This document shows, one piece after another, positions 8,833 to 23,800 of a stretch of 64,000 nt of DNA (its first letter is position 1; every line of letters starts with the position of its first letter). The translations under genes were made by a program, and so were the position numbers. The DNA comes from Archegozetes longisetosus (Eukaryota > Arthropoda > Arachnida > Sarcoptiformes > Trhypochthoniidae): contig JAEMBT020000006.1 in assembly GCA_018873245.2 (NCBI GenBank), positions 8,639,855 through 8,703,854 on the forward strand, given 5' to 3'. The notes beneath the pieces are model-generated. The model was not told the origin of the DNA. It saw only the letters and a program-made list of their open reading frames with translations, and did not search any database.

Positions 8833-10613
8833 AATTTAGTTTTCAGTTAAGTCTATAATTCTTAAGACAATTGTTTATTTAGATTGAAATAAATATTACT
8901 AGTTTAAACAAGTACTGGAGTCTCAAGTTATAAGACTTATAACAACAACTATTAACAAATCTTCCTAATCATAACCCTTGTCAAAACATTATTTTAAAGC
9001 GATTACAACCAAATCTTCAGATTTTTATATTCAAACTAGATTTCAATATTAAACGAGAGAAACTGTTTGGTCACTCAGATCTTTTCGAATTTATTATTCA
9101 AGTTTCGGTCAAATATTAAATAATTAATTTAATCCAATTAAACAGAAACACAAATGTACAGAATGGCATCTTTCTATTAAAATAATTGAACTTAAATAAC
9201 TTAAATTATATTCAATTTGAATTGATTTTATTTTTACTTATCTGAGACCCATTTGCAGAAAATAATCTTTCTTTCCGTGGTTTTTAACTTTCGCGGAATA
9301 AAAGCATTATATTAAAGTATGAAATAGAAACAAATTTTTTAGTGAGATAAAAGTAAAAGTTAAATAAAATGATTGAAAGAGCTCACAATGAGATTTATTT
9401 TTAAAAAATCCGTACAATTGTTTAATAACTAATTTGTTGTAAATGACATAATTGGAATGCATAGTGAGATATTTAGTATGTTTTATATATCATTCTTGTT
9501 TTCTTATCAATTATTGAATACATAAAACTTTTGTTCTATTGGGAGTTTGACATATCATTGTCCAGCTATTCATCAATTTAAGACTTTTTCAATGAAAATC
9601 TTTAGACTAATACAATTGATATCTAATTGAAGTTTAGCTATTTTATTGTTGTGTGAATTTTCAAATAAAAGGTAGTTTAGACTAAAAGGTAGTTTCGACT
9701 AAATGTTTGTTTTCATATAGTATTCTATAGTTGTATTCACAATAATTTATTTGTGAGCGTTTTAATGCATAATTTTGCACCAAATTCTTAAATAAATGAG
9801 ACATTATTTCAATTTTAAATTTATAAAAAGGCACGTTTGACCGTAGTTTGGACTTGCTTGTCTTTTCACTTCGGTCTACTCTCAAGTCCACTCGAAAAGA
9901 AGTTGAGTAATAATAGAATTTTCAAAATCAATCTCAAATCGCAACTAATCATTCAATAAGCAAACAATCAATAAGGAGAGCACCAAATAAATCATTATTT
10001 GTCATTATTAGTTCAAACTTGATTGACTAGTTTTTCAGATTCAATGTCGAACAATTGACTGGTTCCTAGATTTTAGTGTTCAAAAGGGGTAACAGAAAGT
10101 TGCTAGATTTAGTGTTTGAAAAGGGGCAATGAAGGGATAAGTTTGATAGAAGTAAAAAAGAAATCTATTGTATAATACATAGTGAATAATGTGTTGTGGA
10201 TTTGATGCAAATATTAGTCGAGAAAGAGAAACAATATAAAAATAAATAACTTACGGCATAATGTACTGTAAGCTAGAATTGAATTATTAAATTTGTTAAA
10301 TATTCGTTTACTATAGTAAGAACTGAATTGAATTTATAGCATGCATTCTCATGAGAGAACAAGAAGAATGTAGATGAAACGAATGCAAAAGAGTTGCTTA
10401 ATTATTTAGTATGTATTAATAAAATGATTTATTTTTGCAGCAATGCAACGCGTGCTTAAATGCACGTACGATCTGATGAAATAAGTTGTGCACCTTTTAA
10501 TTTGAATAATAATTATAATATAATAACCATCAGTTGAAAAAGTGCTATAAACTGCTTAAACCGATGCAGTTTCAGTCAATTATTGGTTGTATTTTGTTAA
10601 TAAAAATTAATTA
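8833..10613. other. Intergenic region between SDHAF4 and the sodium channel
   Basis: AT-rich, with no gene seen. The two genes converge here (SDHAF4 +, channel -), so this interval must contain the 3' ends of both. A TTTATT at about 10430 is a minus-strand AATAAA and a candidate poly-A signal for the channel. Confidence 0.5.
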
Positions 10614-11692
10614 TCACACATCAGAGTAACGACTACTCGTAACACTTGGCGATCGGGAATGAATCACAACTTTGTGCCCATTTTTAGTCACGTGACCATC
10701 ACTTTCAACAATAATAGCAGTCGACTGAAGTTGGTTAAGATCAGCGTTCGGGTCATCGTTAGCTTTACCTGTCTTGCTTTCGACATACTTCTTCCAGACC
10801 CTCTGAATGACAGCAGCACAGTAGACTTCTCTCTGTCTCCATAAAGTGCTACTAATGTGTTCAAATTCTCCCAACTTGGCCGGTGCCACTTCTGCCAACT
10901 CAGCTGTCTCTTCGATTACATGTCCTTTTCGAGCGAAGAAGTCTTTGGTCAGAGCGTCCAGTATATCTACACAATAGCACATGTCACCCACACAAATCGG
11001 AATATCCATTGATATTAACTTGTATTTGTTAGGCTTTGGTATCTGTAGAGGTTCCTCCAGAGCGTGCACAAAGTCAGGCAATGCGGCGAATGGAATAAAT
11101 TGAGTCCCTTTTGGATCGAATTTCTGCCAAATTTCATAATACATATCATAGTCATCATCAGTGAGTCCTTCGTGTACGTCTTCAGTGGCTTGACTATAAT
11201 TTTCTAATATGACTGCGATATACATGTTAATTATAATAAGGAAGCTTATAATCAGATACGACACTAGAAATGCGATCGCAATCCCACGATTACCACAATC
11301 GCCTTCGAATTCACTACTCGATGGCGTGCAATCATTTTCATCCATGATAGCAGCCAACACTCCGTCCCAACCAGCAGAGGTGGACATTTGAAACAATAAA
11401 ATTAATGATTTGAAAAATGTTCCAAAGTTGAATGTTTCATCGATTCCGTATCGTTGTTTCACATTCATAAAGAAAGACATTCCAAAAATAGCGTATATAA
11501 ACATAACCAAAAATAACAGTAAACAAATGTTGAACAGCGCCGGCAAAGACATCGCTAATGCAAACAACAATGTTCTTATACCGCGCGCGCCTTTAACCAA
11601 ACGAAGAACGCGACCAACTTTAACAACGCGAACAACACGTAATAATGTCGGAGAAACAAAATATTTTGCGATTAAATCTTTTAAAAGAACAC
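10614..11692 (-). CDS. para: Nav exon 19: domain IV S4-S6 and C-terminus
   Basis: The last coding exon, 359 codons with the stop. S4 is [20 protein letters not shown], with the Arg/Lys every third residue. The pore [13 protein letters not shown] gives selectivity Ala (A1724), and S6 is [20 protein letters not shown]. The cytoplasmic tail has [20 protein letters not shown] (EF-like) and [19 protein letters not shown] (IQ-like, calmodulin). It ends [20 protein letters not shown] and [12 protein letters not shown], very like insect para. Confidence 0.95.
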
Positions 11693-14600
11693 CTAAAGAA
11701 AGGAAAGCGACTTTCAAATGTCTTGATAGTTAGACGAGAGGGCATAAAAGTACCTAAAATTGATAGAACGACTACAACGAAGTCAAATACATTCCAGGGT
11801 TCTTTGAAATAATACCAACGAAGCGCAAATATTTTGAGCAGACACTCAGCAGTGAAGACAGCGATGAAAAACAAGTTCAATCGTTCCAGTACTAGATTAT
11901 AAGTCTCTGACTCTCTGTACTGATCCATTGCCATAACCATCATGTTGAGCGCTATGAATAACATTATAATCATATCGAACTTTTTGTTTGTCGTCACATC
12001 GAATATTATTGCTTGAAGTTTAAACTATAGGATAACCATATAATTAGTCGAATTAGTCGATGATTTTAACTAACAGTTCAAATAGTACTGACCCTTGGCC
12101 GTGGAATAGCCTTGGCCGGCTTTTTTGATCCCATTTTTTTCATGGCGTTATAGTATTTCTTTTGATCTTCAGTCATAAACATCTCAAGAGAACCGCCTGC
12201 TTTTTTCTTTTGCTCATTGAAATTATCGATAATAACTCCAATAAATAGGTTGAGAGTAAAAAAAGAGCCGAAGATAATGAAAAATACAAAATACAAATAC
12301 ATATACAAATTAACTTCTTTATCTGGTTGTTGGAGCGGTTCTTGTTGAGAATCAATTGCATTGTCCATTATGTCGGTCCATCCTTTGAATGTAGCCTTTT
12401 TTCAATAGAAATTTTCAAAGTATGTTAGACACTATGACACTTTAGGCAATAGTTCGGTTTATGATTGTGTAGGGTTTGAGCATAAGGAGTCATGTCACTA
12501 TCAGAATAGCGTTCTCCCATATCTAACATACCCCTTACCTATCCTAACCTAACTCAACTCAACCTAAATTAGTAGTGCACTTAGTTAAGTTAGGTTAGGT
12601 AAGGGGAACGGTGCTCGTAGCACGTTAGGCGTGGTACAGCACGGTTCGGGTAACAACTTGAATCCCTTATACACAAATTGAACGATAACCCAACTTTGGT
12701 ACATATTCCCACAACATTGAGTTTAATTGCTTTTACTGTTCAATTAAAAAATCATAATAGAAAATGTCTGCCTTATTCATAACAGATAGGAATGCAGTGA
12801 ATTCTGTGATCAATTAAATGGATTACTCACGACTTGAAATAGTGCGAGATATGCGTTCAGTACATTGTCAAAATTAATTTGTGGATTATACCAAACAGTG
12901 TGATTTTTTGAATCGCATGCCGGCTTGTTTGGTACATAGGTATAATTTAACTTAACTCTTGTCGTAATATCGATACATTGATAAAATTTTCCAAGAAATA
13001 GTTGAACTCCCATTATAGAAAATATCAACCAAAATATTAGACAAACCAGTAACACGTTGAAGATGGCCGGAATCGCTTGAATCAAAGCATTTACGACCAC
13101 CTGCAAATAATAGATTCAGACTTTCAACTAATGCTCAATTCAACTCCACTCGTATTGTGTAATTATTATCGCACTATTTCTCGGGATCGACTCAAGTTAA
13201 TTGAATTTTGCGATAACAAAACACAGTTCGAGCTTCGATAGTAAGTCATATTTTAAATATGATTTTAGGTTTCGTTTAATTTGCATTAAATTTATTATAA
13301 CTTATTGGTTGTGACATCTTGTCAGCTTGAAGATTCAGAACTTATTCGAAAGGTTCGTTCACTTTTAAGTTGGACTTATAAAACTTGAAATAAGATAACA
13401 TAAAAATTGAATCAATCAGGAACTTAAACTTGTAGAAAGAAGTTTTGAAAACATGAAAGGTACAAGAATTGAATAGATTATGGTAACATTAAAAGCAATG
13501 GAGAGCAGTCATGCGTCAAAGCAACAAATTTGTGTATATTAGCACAGTTATGGCGTGCAAATCAACTTACATTTTCGGTACTTACACATAATGACCAAAT
13601 GGACCATCAATTTAAAAATAGAAAAACTTACCGAAACTTACATTTGAAATAAGACATAAATAATCAAATCCAGATTAAGGTAAGAAATCAAAAGAAATTA
13701 TGCATCCAAACAAAAGTCAGTTAAAGTATGAAAATCTATCAAATAACTTAAGCAATGGGAGAGATTTCAAATCAAGTTAATAAAGATGAAGAACCCATGA
13801 GTATACATCTAATCATTCTTACCCTCATTCCTTGAAATCTTGAAAGTGCTCTCAGAGGTCTTAATGCTCGAAGAGTTCGCATAGTTTTGAAAGCCTGAAT
13901 TCTGCCGACCCCGGCCCACGTGGCTCCCAAATTGATTACTGATACCTATGCATTTTTGGAAATCAACAAATCAAAACTAATTAAGCACTCAAATACATAC
14001 CTCCGAAAAATGATTGGTTAAATGATTTATTGTAAGAAATACAGAATTCAGCTCGAAGTTGAATCAAACAACTTACCGTTCAACCAACAACTAAAAGATC
14101 TCTCAAACTATGATCATTGCTAGAAAGCAATAAGTTTGACGCTATGCAACACAACCATTGAGTACAACACAACTGTGTTCTTAAGCCATTACAGTTAGAC
14201 ACACAAAACCACATATTGCATAACAAATACATACAAATCCGAGTCTACACTTTTAGCACAACTATGCAATACATGTCTACATTTGAAATATCAATTCTAT
14301 CTAAGTCGAGACAAAACGCAAGCAAATCGACAGCAACGACTTTAACAGTTCACAACTAGGCAGACAATATGTATAGAAGACCGAAATGTAGCGTAAGTTT
14401 GGAAAGTAGTGCTAATTCTATTGTATGGTTGATACGATGGCAAGAGTATTTAATGAAAGAGTTTAGTTAGTTTATTAGAAGTGGATTTGTTTGAATCGCT
14501 CATGACTTACTCTCATGCCTTCCAAGCGGGACATAGCTCTCAACGGTCGAAGCGCTCTCAATGTTCTCATAGTTTTGAAAGCAGGTATTTTTCCTAAACC

Positions 14601-14803
14601 TGCTAAGCCAACAGCCAAGTTAAATAATGACACCTATTGATTGATGCCAATTTTCATTGCTGTTAATACAACATTCGCACCCAAGTCAAATGGCTTGTGC
14701 TTCTCAGCAGAAGATATTAATCACTATGTTTCTAGTTAGGTCTCAACATACTATTCAAATCTAAATCAAATTTTCACTCATCTATATTTGTTAAGACGCT
14801 CAC

Positions 14804-14839
<36 letters not shown>

Positions 14840-17800
14840 TGAAATATACGATATCGACAACAACTTTCAGAAAAATATTTAAATATTATTCAAATAAATG
14901 ATATTAACGATTTAAGTGATGTGAAATTGTTAAGCGCAAACTTTCTTACCATTACTATAACAAAGTCGAGCCAACACCAGGCATTCGTGAAATATTTCTT
15001 GAATCCAAATGCTAACCACTTTATAAGCATTTCAAATAGAAATATTACAGTAAAGAACTTATCCATATATCCTAAGTATTCCATAAATAATTGATCCTTT
15101 TTCAGATTGACATCTTCTAATGCCTATTAACAAAATAAGTTGATTCAATAAACATTTTTCTCAGTCTATTGATTCTTAATCATACCAAAGCCATACTACT
15201 TATGAGAATCAATGTAATGACTAATGTTTCGAAATATTTATGTTCTACAAACTGATAACTTCTTAATCTGATTTCTTTCCATTTGATCAAAAAGGGAGTT
15301 TCCTCGAGACAAGACGGACAGTATTTGTAAAGCCCTTCGGGGAAGCAGTCGGAAGGATATTCACTGATAATAACATCAGCAGTCGCTGTTTCTAACTTGT
15401 CTGCTTCCACATTCTCTGCGATTCCATTTAATTCTCCATTTTTATTCAGTTCTTCTTGAGAACCAATCAGATCTTCAGTGTCTTTCTTGTCCTCATCGAG
15501 TGATGACCTACTGGACGGCTTTTTGAGGCTATTATATGATTTGTTGCTTAAATTGTCATCATCTTTGTCGTGAAGTTTATTTCCTAAGACTTGATCCTTG
15601 TTTTCGGCGTTTATCTTAAGTTTTTCCATTTGTGCGTCTTTTAATGCATTTCCTAATTTGACCGAATTAAGAACATTACGTGCACTGTTTTGAAACTTTA
15701 GTTTTCCGCCTTGTATTGCGATTTCAAGCCCGTCGCCGACCACTACCTCCAAGTCAGTCACTTCTCTAGGACTCAGCTTCTTGTCTCTCATGGTCACCTG
15801 TCCGTCCATTAGGACTATTTCTCCCCCAGTCATTTCGTCCATTTCTTCTCTTATATCTGCCGTTTGGTCTCCTATTTGATTACGCGTTTTAGAGCGTATT
15901 ACCTGTTAGTATAGAGAACAGTTGATAAATGACCCAACCACACATTAAAACTTAATATTTATTGCCTTTAGTGCGTGTAGCGTTCTATTCTTCAGCCATT
16001 TGCTGCCTCTCGAAAACCTGTCAAAAGCTTCCTGCAATTTTTTAGTGTCTGCGCTGTCCGAAGTTGGGGCCGAAAGGTTCGACGCACCGAACGACGAGAG
16101 CAGCAAAGCTAAGAAGAGGTTCAATACGACTAGATTGCCAATGACTACAGTGGCCAAAAAGAATGGAACACAGGGTGCACCCGAGACTAGCATACAGTCC
16201 CACATGGATTGAATCCATTCACCACATAATACACGAAAAACAATCATAAACGAGTGCATAAAATCTTTAAAATTCCAACGAGGCACTTCTTTACCTCCAA
16301 AGCTAATCAGGTTTGAAATTCAAATTGATTAAATCAATCGGAAACATTGATTGTGTTAGGTTAGATTAGGTTAGGTGTCCTTACTTTTCTTCAGTGTAGT
16401 ATTTGCCGAACAATTGCATACCCATAACAGCAAATATGAATATAATGATTGCTAAAACAAATGTCAGGTTTCCCAGATCTCCAACTGTTTTACCCATAAT
16501 GGAAATCAGTAGATTGAGTGTTGGCCAGGACTTGGCTAATTTGAAGACTCTTAACTGTAAACCGAAAAGGAATGGCCGATTTTATCATAAAATCAATTTC
16601 TCAACCATTTACAATACTCACTAATCTGAAAGATCTTAATACAGATAAACCGGAAACAGAAGCTAAGCTTAATTCCAACAACGATAACACAACTATAACG
16701 AAGTCGAATATATTCCAGCCCTCGCGGAAATAAAATTTAGGGCTCAAAGCAACCAATTTCATTGATGCTTCTATTGCAAAAGTTGCAGTGAAGAACTGGA
16801 AAGTGAAAAATTAATTATCCGTCAGTTTTATATTATTATGTAAGTCAGAAAAAAACACTCAACACAGTCATGCCTCAAAACTGACCTTATATGATAAAAA
16901 CCATTGCCGTAAATTAAATTTGATAACTAGTTCAACACATATAAACCAAATAAAATCAAATGAAAAGCTGAATCTCTTGCAAACAAACTTATTCCAAACA
17001 AATTATTAAATTGAACCAAATAAGAAGAATTGATAGAATAAACTATAATAAAAATAAAATGGCTTTGATAGTGTACTAAAACATATTAATCAAAGAGAAT
17101 GAAGCTGTTGGACGATTTTGGTGTATAATAAAAAAGTGTAATAAAATAAATATGTGCAGAGAATTTTAGATTGCGATTTATTATTTATTAAAAAGAATGA
17201 TATGAACTCACATAATTTCCTTGTTGTAATATATTCTCGAAGTCTTTATCCATGTTGTGGTGATCCATTGCCATGAAAAGAGTGTTCACTACAATACATA
17301 GTGTTATAAACAGTTCCATAAAAGGATCGAAAACGATTAGTGCCACCAATTCTTGTACCCGAACCCAACACCAGCAGCAGTCCCAGACGCATAAAATATC
17401 TATACACTTAAGGCAACCGGCGAGAAAACGTTCTTTAAACAATGGTCTCTCACTCTCATCCTTCTCTGTGGGAAAATAATAGATAGAAACTGTATCATGT
17501 TATCAGTAATGCCGTTATTAGTGCCCGTCGAGTCGTATTTATACTAAAATGTGATTCTAGTAACTAATGCTCGAAAGTGATCTCTAATACTGAACAGTGA
17601 TTTCTGAATAAGCCATTTTAAATAATTGATAATGAAAAGCCATTTCTAATCTCAAAAGCTTGATTTTTTGTTATGAAAATTTTAGTTCAATTTTATTATC
17701 AAACTTTAGGCTTTCTCGATTATAACAATTTAGGTCTTGTTGTTCTTTCTGATATTGAGTTCGAGTTAACTTTGCTTTAATAAATATTAGGATGTTTTGC

Positions 17801-20800
17801 ACTGAAGTATGCTGTGAGGGATCGATCTTTTAGTTAATGCGCTTTAATCTTCCTCCGAAAATTAGTACAGATTCTAGTTTCCACGATTGCAATTTAGAAG
17901 AATATTACATTTTCAATCTGATTTTGTAAAGTGATCCAAAGTGAAACATTAAAATAAAAAGCCTATAATTAAAATTCTCGCGATATTTGATTACATGATC
18001 CAAAAGTGTTATTGATTTTCAGTTAATTAAAAGTCGAGTCTTATGCTTACGTTCATATGTTTCCAAATTGTAGTTTAAAATATTATTATTTCTTATCAAG
18101 AATGAAAAGTCGAAGAATTGCATCAAAAAATCAAACTTGACTTTTGAAAAGTAAGACGAAATGTGATAGCAGGCATAGTATGACATCAATTAAGTTCTCT
18201 GATGCAATCAGACAATTTTAAATTAGGTTTGGAATTTAGTAAGTTAAATAAAAGGTAAAGTTGAAAGCTTAATGATCCACGATAGCAGCAGGAACAAATG
18301 CCGTTGCTATGTCAACCTTTCTGTGATGTGTATCAATTTTTGCCAAATTTGATTTTTAATTTGCCTTAATTACAGCATCAAATATTCTATAAGTTTCTTA
18401 ATATCTTCAATATTACGATCTGATGAAAAACACGTCGTTGTAATATTGAAGTTAGTCATGACTCATCACTTTTGGCTGCTATCGCTCATTATTAAGTTTT
18501 CGAGTGTAGAAGATCTACATTTAAACTGCTTATTGTGATTCTGAACTGACATTTAGCATAGATAGCATAGAATTGTAATTAATTGGATTTTTCACATTCG
18601 TTCAAGTAGTTAGTGTTATGGCTTCGTTAGAATTTACAGACTCTAATTCTACTTGATGAACATGAAAAAACTTCTAGTCTTAAGAGTCATAAGCGGATAG
18701 AAACAATCGAGAACATAATACTATCATGATTTTGATTGAAATTAAAAATTTACGAGTTTTTTTGAAAGTAAGTTTGAGTCCTATCTCTCTATATTAGAAA
18801 TTCTAATCTTATTTGACAAGTTAGCAAAAAAATGTTTTCCGATCTAATTAGCAAACATTTAGCTAGAGCATCAAAACACATTAAAAGAAATAACAAGGAA
18901 AACACATGAAATTAATTAAAGTACAGATAACAAAGTTGAGTTAAAATAAATGTTGGTTTAGTCGTAAAATTAATATTAGTTTGATTCACCTATAAGGCTA
19001 TTGTATGCTTGAAATAAGGTAATAGAGAATGTAAGAATTAAGAGGATATTACTTTTGATCAATGTGTGAACTTAATTGAAGTAATACAGTAACAATAAAT
19101 TGCATAACATAGTATACTAGCATTAAATGCATACAACTGAAGCCAATGTGAAAAAGTAATGTTGTGTCAGAAGCAAACGAATAGAAAGATTGATGAGTTG
19201 TCAACAAGAGTTCACACAGCTATGAAATATTTGCTTTATGTGAGAGAGCTTTTCACAATCGATTGTTTTAGTTAATCTAAAAATCTAATCCTAACACAAT
19301 TTAGAGCCTTATTCTCATCAAAACATATTGATTTGCTGTGAGAGACACAACACTACGATATCTTGAGGTCAGTGTTATAAAGTAATATCTAGTATTCAAT
19401 TTGGACTGGAGGCAGAAATTCATAAGTAATATCTAGTATTAAATTAATACTGGAAATAGCAATTCGTAAAGTAGTATCTAGTATTGAACCAACATTGGAG
19501 ACAGAAATTCATAAAGTAGTGTCCAATATTGAACTAACATTGGATATAGGAACTCATATAGTATCGGAGAGTATCTTGTGTTAAACCAATATTGGAGACA
19601 GGGATTGATCTCTACGTATTTGCTACTGAATCAGGATTGTAAATGGGACTTTATAACAGAGACGCGGTGATATATTAAGTTAAAATTGTAGTGGGGATTG
19701 AGTTAGAAAAGATTTCTGGCAAGTTCAGGCAAAAAAGACAAATAGATATAATTGATTATAAACGTAATACTAGTTGAGGAGTAATATCTATAATATTATT
19801 GATATCTACCTCTATCACTTTGCTTGCTCTGTCTTCCAGCCGCCTGTTCAATGATATCGTTGAGTACCATTACATCTACATTCGTATAAAGCATATCATT
19901 AATAATAAATTATTTGTAAAGATATATTCACTACGTGATCACCTTTCATATCAACCATCGCTTGACGAGGGGATGGCTGTTGATCTAAGAATGGATTTTC
20001 GTTCTGCTTCTGCTTCATGGCTACCATATAATCTTCTGGATCTAATAAATCCTGTATAAAGAGAATACTTATTGTGTTATTGTAATAATCGATCAGCTTC
20101 TGTACTCTTACGAATTAGAACGTATACAAACTTATGACACCTTAATTGCTTTTCTGAATAAGTAATTATGATTTTCTGAATAAATAATTATGATTTTGTT
20201 CAAACTAATTATGATTTTGTTCAAACCAATTAATCATAATGAACACATGAAAAATGATTGAAAGCAAATATGAAATGAGAGACAAAACCCAATCTAAAGT
20301 TAGAGCGCATGCAAATGTGATTGTGATCAATCAGATAGAAAAGAAGTTATATTTTCAATAGGCCCAATTTAGACATCGTTACAGTATTAATGACCTCATG
20401 ATAAAATCCATGTAAATTCCTTCTAGATCTAAGTTGGCTTTCTTTGGTCCAGAGCGGTCCTCCTCTGCCATAAATGTCTCCGTGAGAGGTATATGATATT
20501 CGGGACGAATGAGAAGTATAACTGGAATGTCTTGAATTCAGATTAGTATAAACTGGAATAATGATAGCACCGTTTTCCTCTGACATTGGAGTCACAGCAG
20601 TGCTATCATCAGCATATGGCAGGTGCTCTTGAGCGTCGAGGTATGTTTGCAGAACTAGAGGCTTTCGGTCACCATATCGTCTGCCATTAGTTCGAGCCCA
20701 CGTCACACTAAATTGACTGCCCCGACTGCCCCTTCGCAAGTTAAAGGGCGAACCGGGAAGACTGAGACTTGCCTGTTAAATATAAGAAGTGAAATACACT

Positions 20801-23800
20801 ATTTTTAAGTGATCAGTGCCAACACATGCACATATACCACATGCCCTTTTTCTTAATGCATTAGACAAATCCAATTAATTTCTAGTGCAAACTATTTTTA
20901 TTCACTTCTAACGTTAACGTGACAGCAATCGGCTCAACGTAAACTGGAAATATAGTTGCTTAGAAATGATTTGAATTTCAACTGAATGTTCAAATTTTCA
21001 TAACTAATTTAATCGTGGCACATATTCACAGTTTTAAGTAGATGTGAATCAAATGTTCGTAGAGATAGTCAGAATCACTAGACACTCAATTGGATGAGTC
21101 AATTGACTGGACTAATAATAGTTTTTTAAACACCGATTCAATACACTAAAAGGTTTTCGGGGCTAAGTTTTCAAAGAGCACATTGAATTACTTTGATTAA
21201 ATTACACTACTTCTAGATTAGCATCACTACAACTTTGCAACTAATGTAATACAAGTACTGGTAAGTAAATGACTACTACTTTTCAGATTAAACTAGAACA
21301 CGACTAACTAGAATACTAACTATTGTTCATATTTATAAGAAGAAACAAATGCTGACAATCAAAATATTTATATTTGGATGGAATCAAATGAATAGTTAGC
21401 TGAGAAATGAAATGGTTTGTGTTATACCTTCACAAATTCAATGTGGAACTTCGATTTCCGCCTTAATATTGAAAACCAAAGCTAAAAGTGTGGTTCAGGT
21501 AAACGTTTGATATCAAGGAAAAACAACTAAATTCATTAACCAAAAACTAAAGGATACCTAAAGGGAGTCTAAGATTTCTATTGGAAACTATGTCAATTAC
21601 TTTCTTGGAAACTAAGTCAGTATTCTTTTGGAATTGTTTTAGTATTTTTACTATGATTTCAACTACGATCGATTTTATATTTCATATTCAATCAGGAATT
21701 CTATGTAATTCTATGTTATCATTAGATCTATGAATACATTAAGAACTAAGTTATTGGTTAGAAGACTAATGTTTAGCAATTTTGGGCGGATTTCTATAGT
21801 CATAAAATCCTTGAGATGCTGGCAAAGAGTTTAGTTAGAGTTAATGTTAGTTTTCCTAAGTTTATAGCGATTAAATCTACTTTTTACTCACTTTACGCAT
21901 CTTTCCGTTCAGTCGATTTCGATGTTCATTGTTCACACCATTGTCCCCGTCATCACTTTTCAGCGAAGACCTTTCTTTCAAGTCCTTGTCATCAGGTGTT
22001 TTCTCTTGATGGCCATTAGCGCCGGCGCCTGCATAGAGATCATAAGAACGACAAGAATAATCGGATGGACTTTTAGCGACGCCACTTTCTCTAATGGCGG
22101 CTGAAGTGACGGCACCGCTTTCTCTAATGGCTGCCTCTTCTTCAGCCTGCCTCACGGCCTCAGCATAAGCAGCCTCTTCTGCAGCTGCAGCTTCTTCTTC
22201 TTCTTCAGCTTTTTTCTGGAGCTCATCATAAGACATGGCGACAATGGCGAGGATAAGATTGACCAAATAGAACGAGCCCAAAAAGATGACTACGACAAAG
22301 AAGCCCATATGCCATGGACCTGTCACTCGTAGTATCATTTGATACAATGACTCCCAGTAGTCCTGAGTCATGAGTCGAAAAGCTGATAGAAGAGCCCAGC
22401 CGAAGGTATCAAAATTGGTGTAGTCGTAATTTGGATTTTTACCAAATCCTTGCAAGCAGACTGTATCTGGAGGACATTGCCTTAAATAGAAAAGCACTAT
22501 GTCATTCATCGCTATTTACAACATTTGAAAGTCTATTCAGTGCTTAACTTCTTATTATTGTCCATAGAATTTTTAGGTAAAACAGTTATTGCCCGATCTG
22601 GCCTTAGACCATATGTGGACTGATATTGTTGTATCTTGTGCTATGAGAGGCCACGCCGCTCTGCTCAGCCTATTCCTATATTGAGTTTGGTTTTGATAAA
22701 TTACAACATGAGATGCAACAATATCAGTCGATATTCCGCCCAAAAGTTACCACTGTTTTTAGACTACTAAAATTATTACGCGTTTAGGCCAAACTATAAA
22801 ATAAGCTTAGTTAAGGTTAGGTAATATTACCTTGAGTACTACACTTATATGCATTTATATAGAAATGCTGTTGCAATATATAATAGTAAATTTTAAAAAT
22901 GAGTTTAGTTTTAATAATAACCTGGGGCAATCACTATTATACCCAAATTTTATTGTTCCAAATCAATTTTCATCAAAATTGATGTTTTATCACATTTATA
23001 ATATGACCCGAGACTACGATTGAGATATACTGAAGTACTTGTTGTATAGTTTATTCAATAATCAATTAACTAATTTGAGACTCACTGTGAGCTATTGCCG
23101 CATAAATAAGGCTCAGCGTCACCATCTTTGGTATACCAATTGGTTTCATTAGAACACCAATTAATCCATCCGACATGAGTTAATCCTTCAGGAGGCTTAT
23201 ACACACACTTTTGAGTTAATACACCCATATATACTTGCAGTCCCAATAAGGCAAACACGGATAACGAAAAGCAAGTCAGGATAATCACATCCTTCAAGTT
23301 TTTCACAGACTCTATCACTGCGCCTACGATTGTTTTCATACCTAAAACCATTTGATAGAATCAATTATTTGACATATCAAATTAGTTTAATAATTCGTGA
23401 GTCAGATCTATAAACTGCTATCGCTAACCAAAATAACACTACAAGTAGAACTTGATAGCACCAACCGACCAGTTGAGAACATACCTGGAATTATAGCTAC
23501 AGTTTTTAAGGCTCGAAGGACTCTGAATGTTCTTAAGGCGCTCAGATTTCCGAGATCTTTGATGCCCATTGTTAAATATGCTAAGGCTATTACCACAAAG
23601 TCCAGCCAATTCCATGGGTCCCTTAGATATGTGAACGGTTCCAATATGAAACCTCTAGCTGTTACTTTGAGGGCGGACTCAAACGTGTATATTGTTGTGA
23701 AAATGACTCTAAATTCATATTAAACCATTGAAAAACTCAGTAAGACTTTCACTAATACTTAATTTGTAGCGATAATTAAAGCAAATGTTACTAACTCTGT

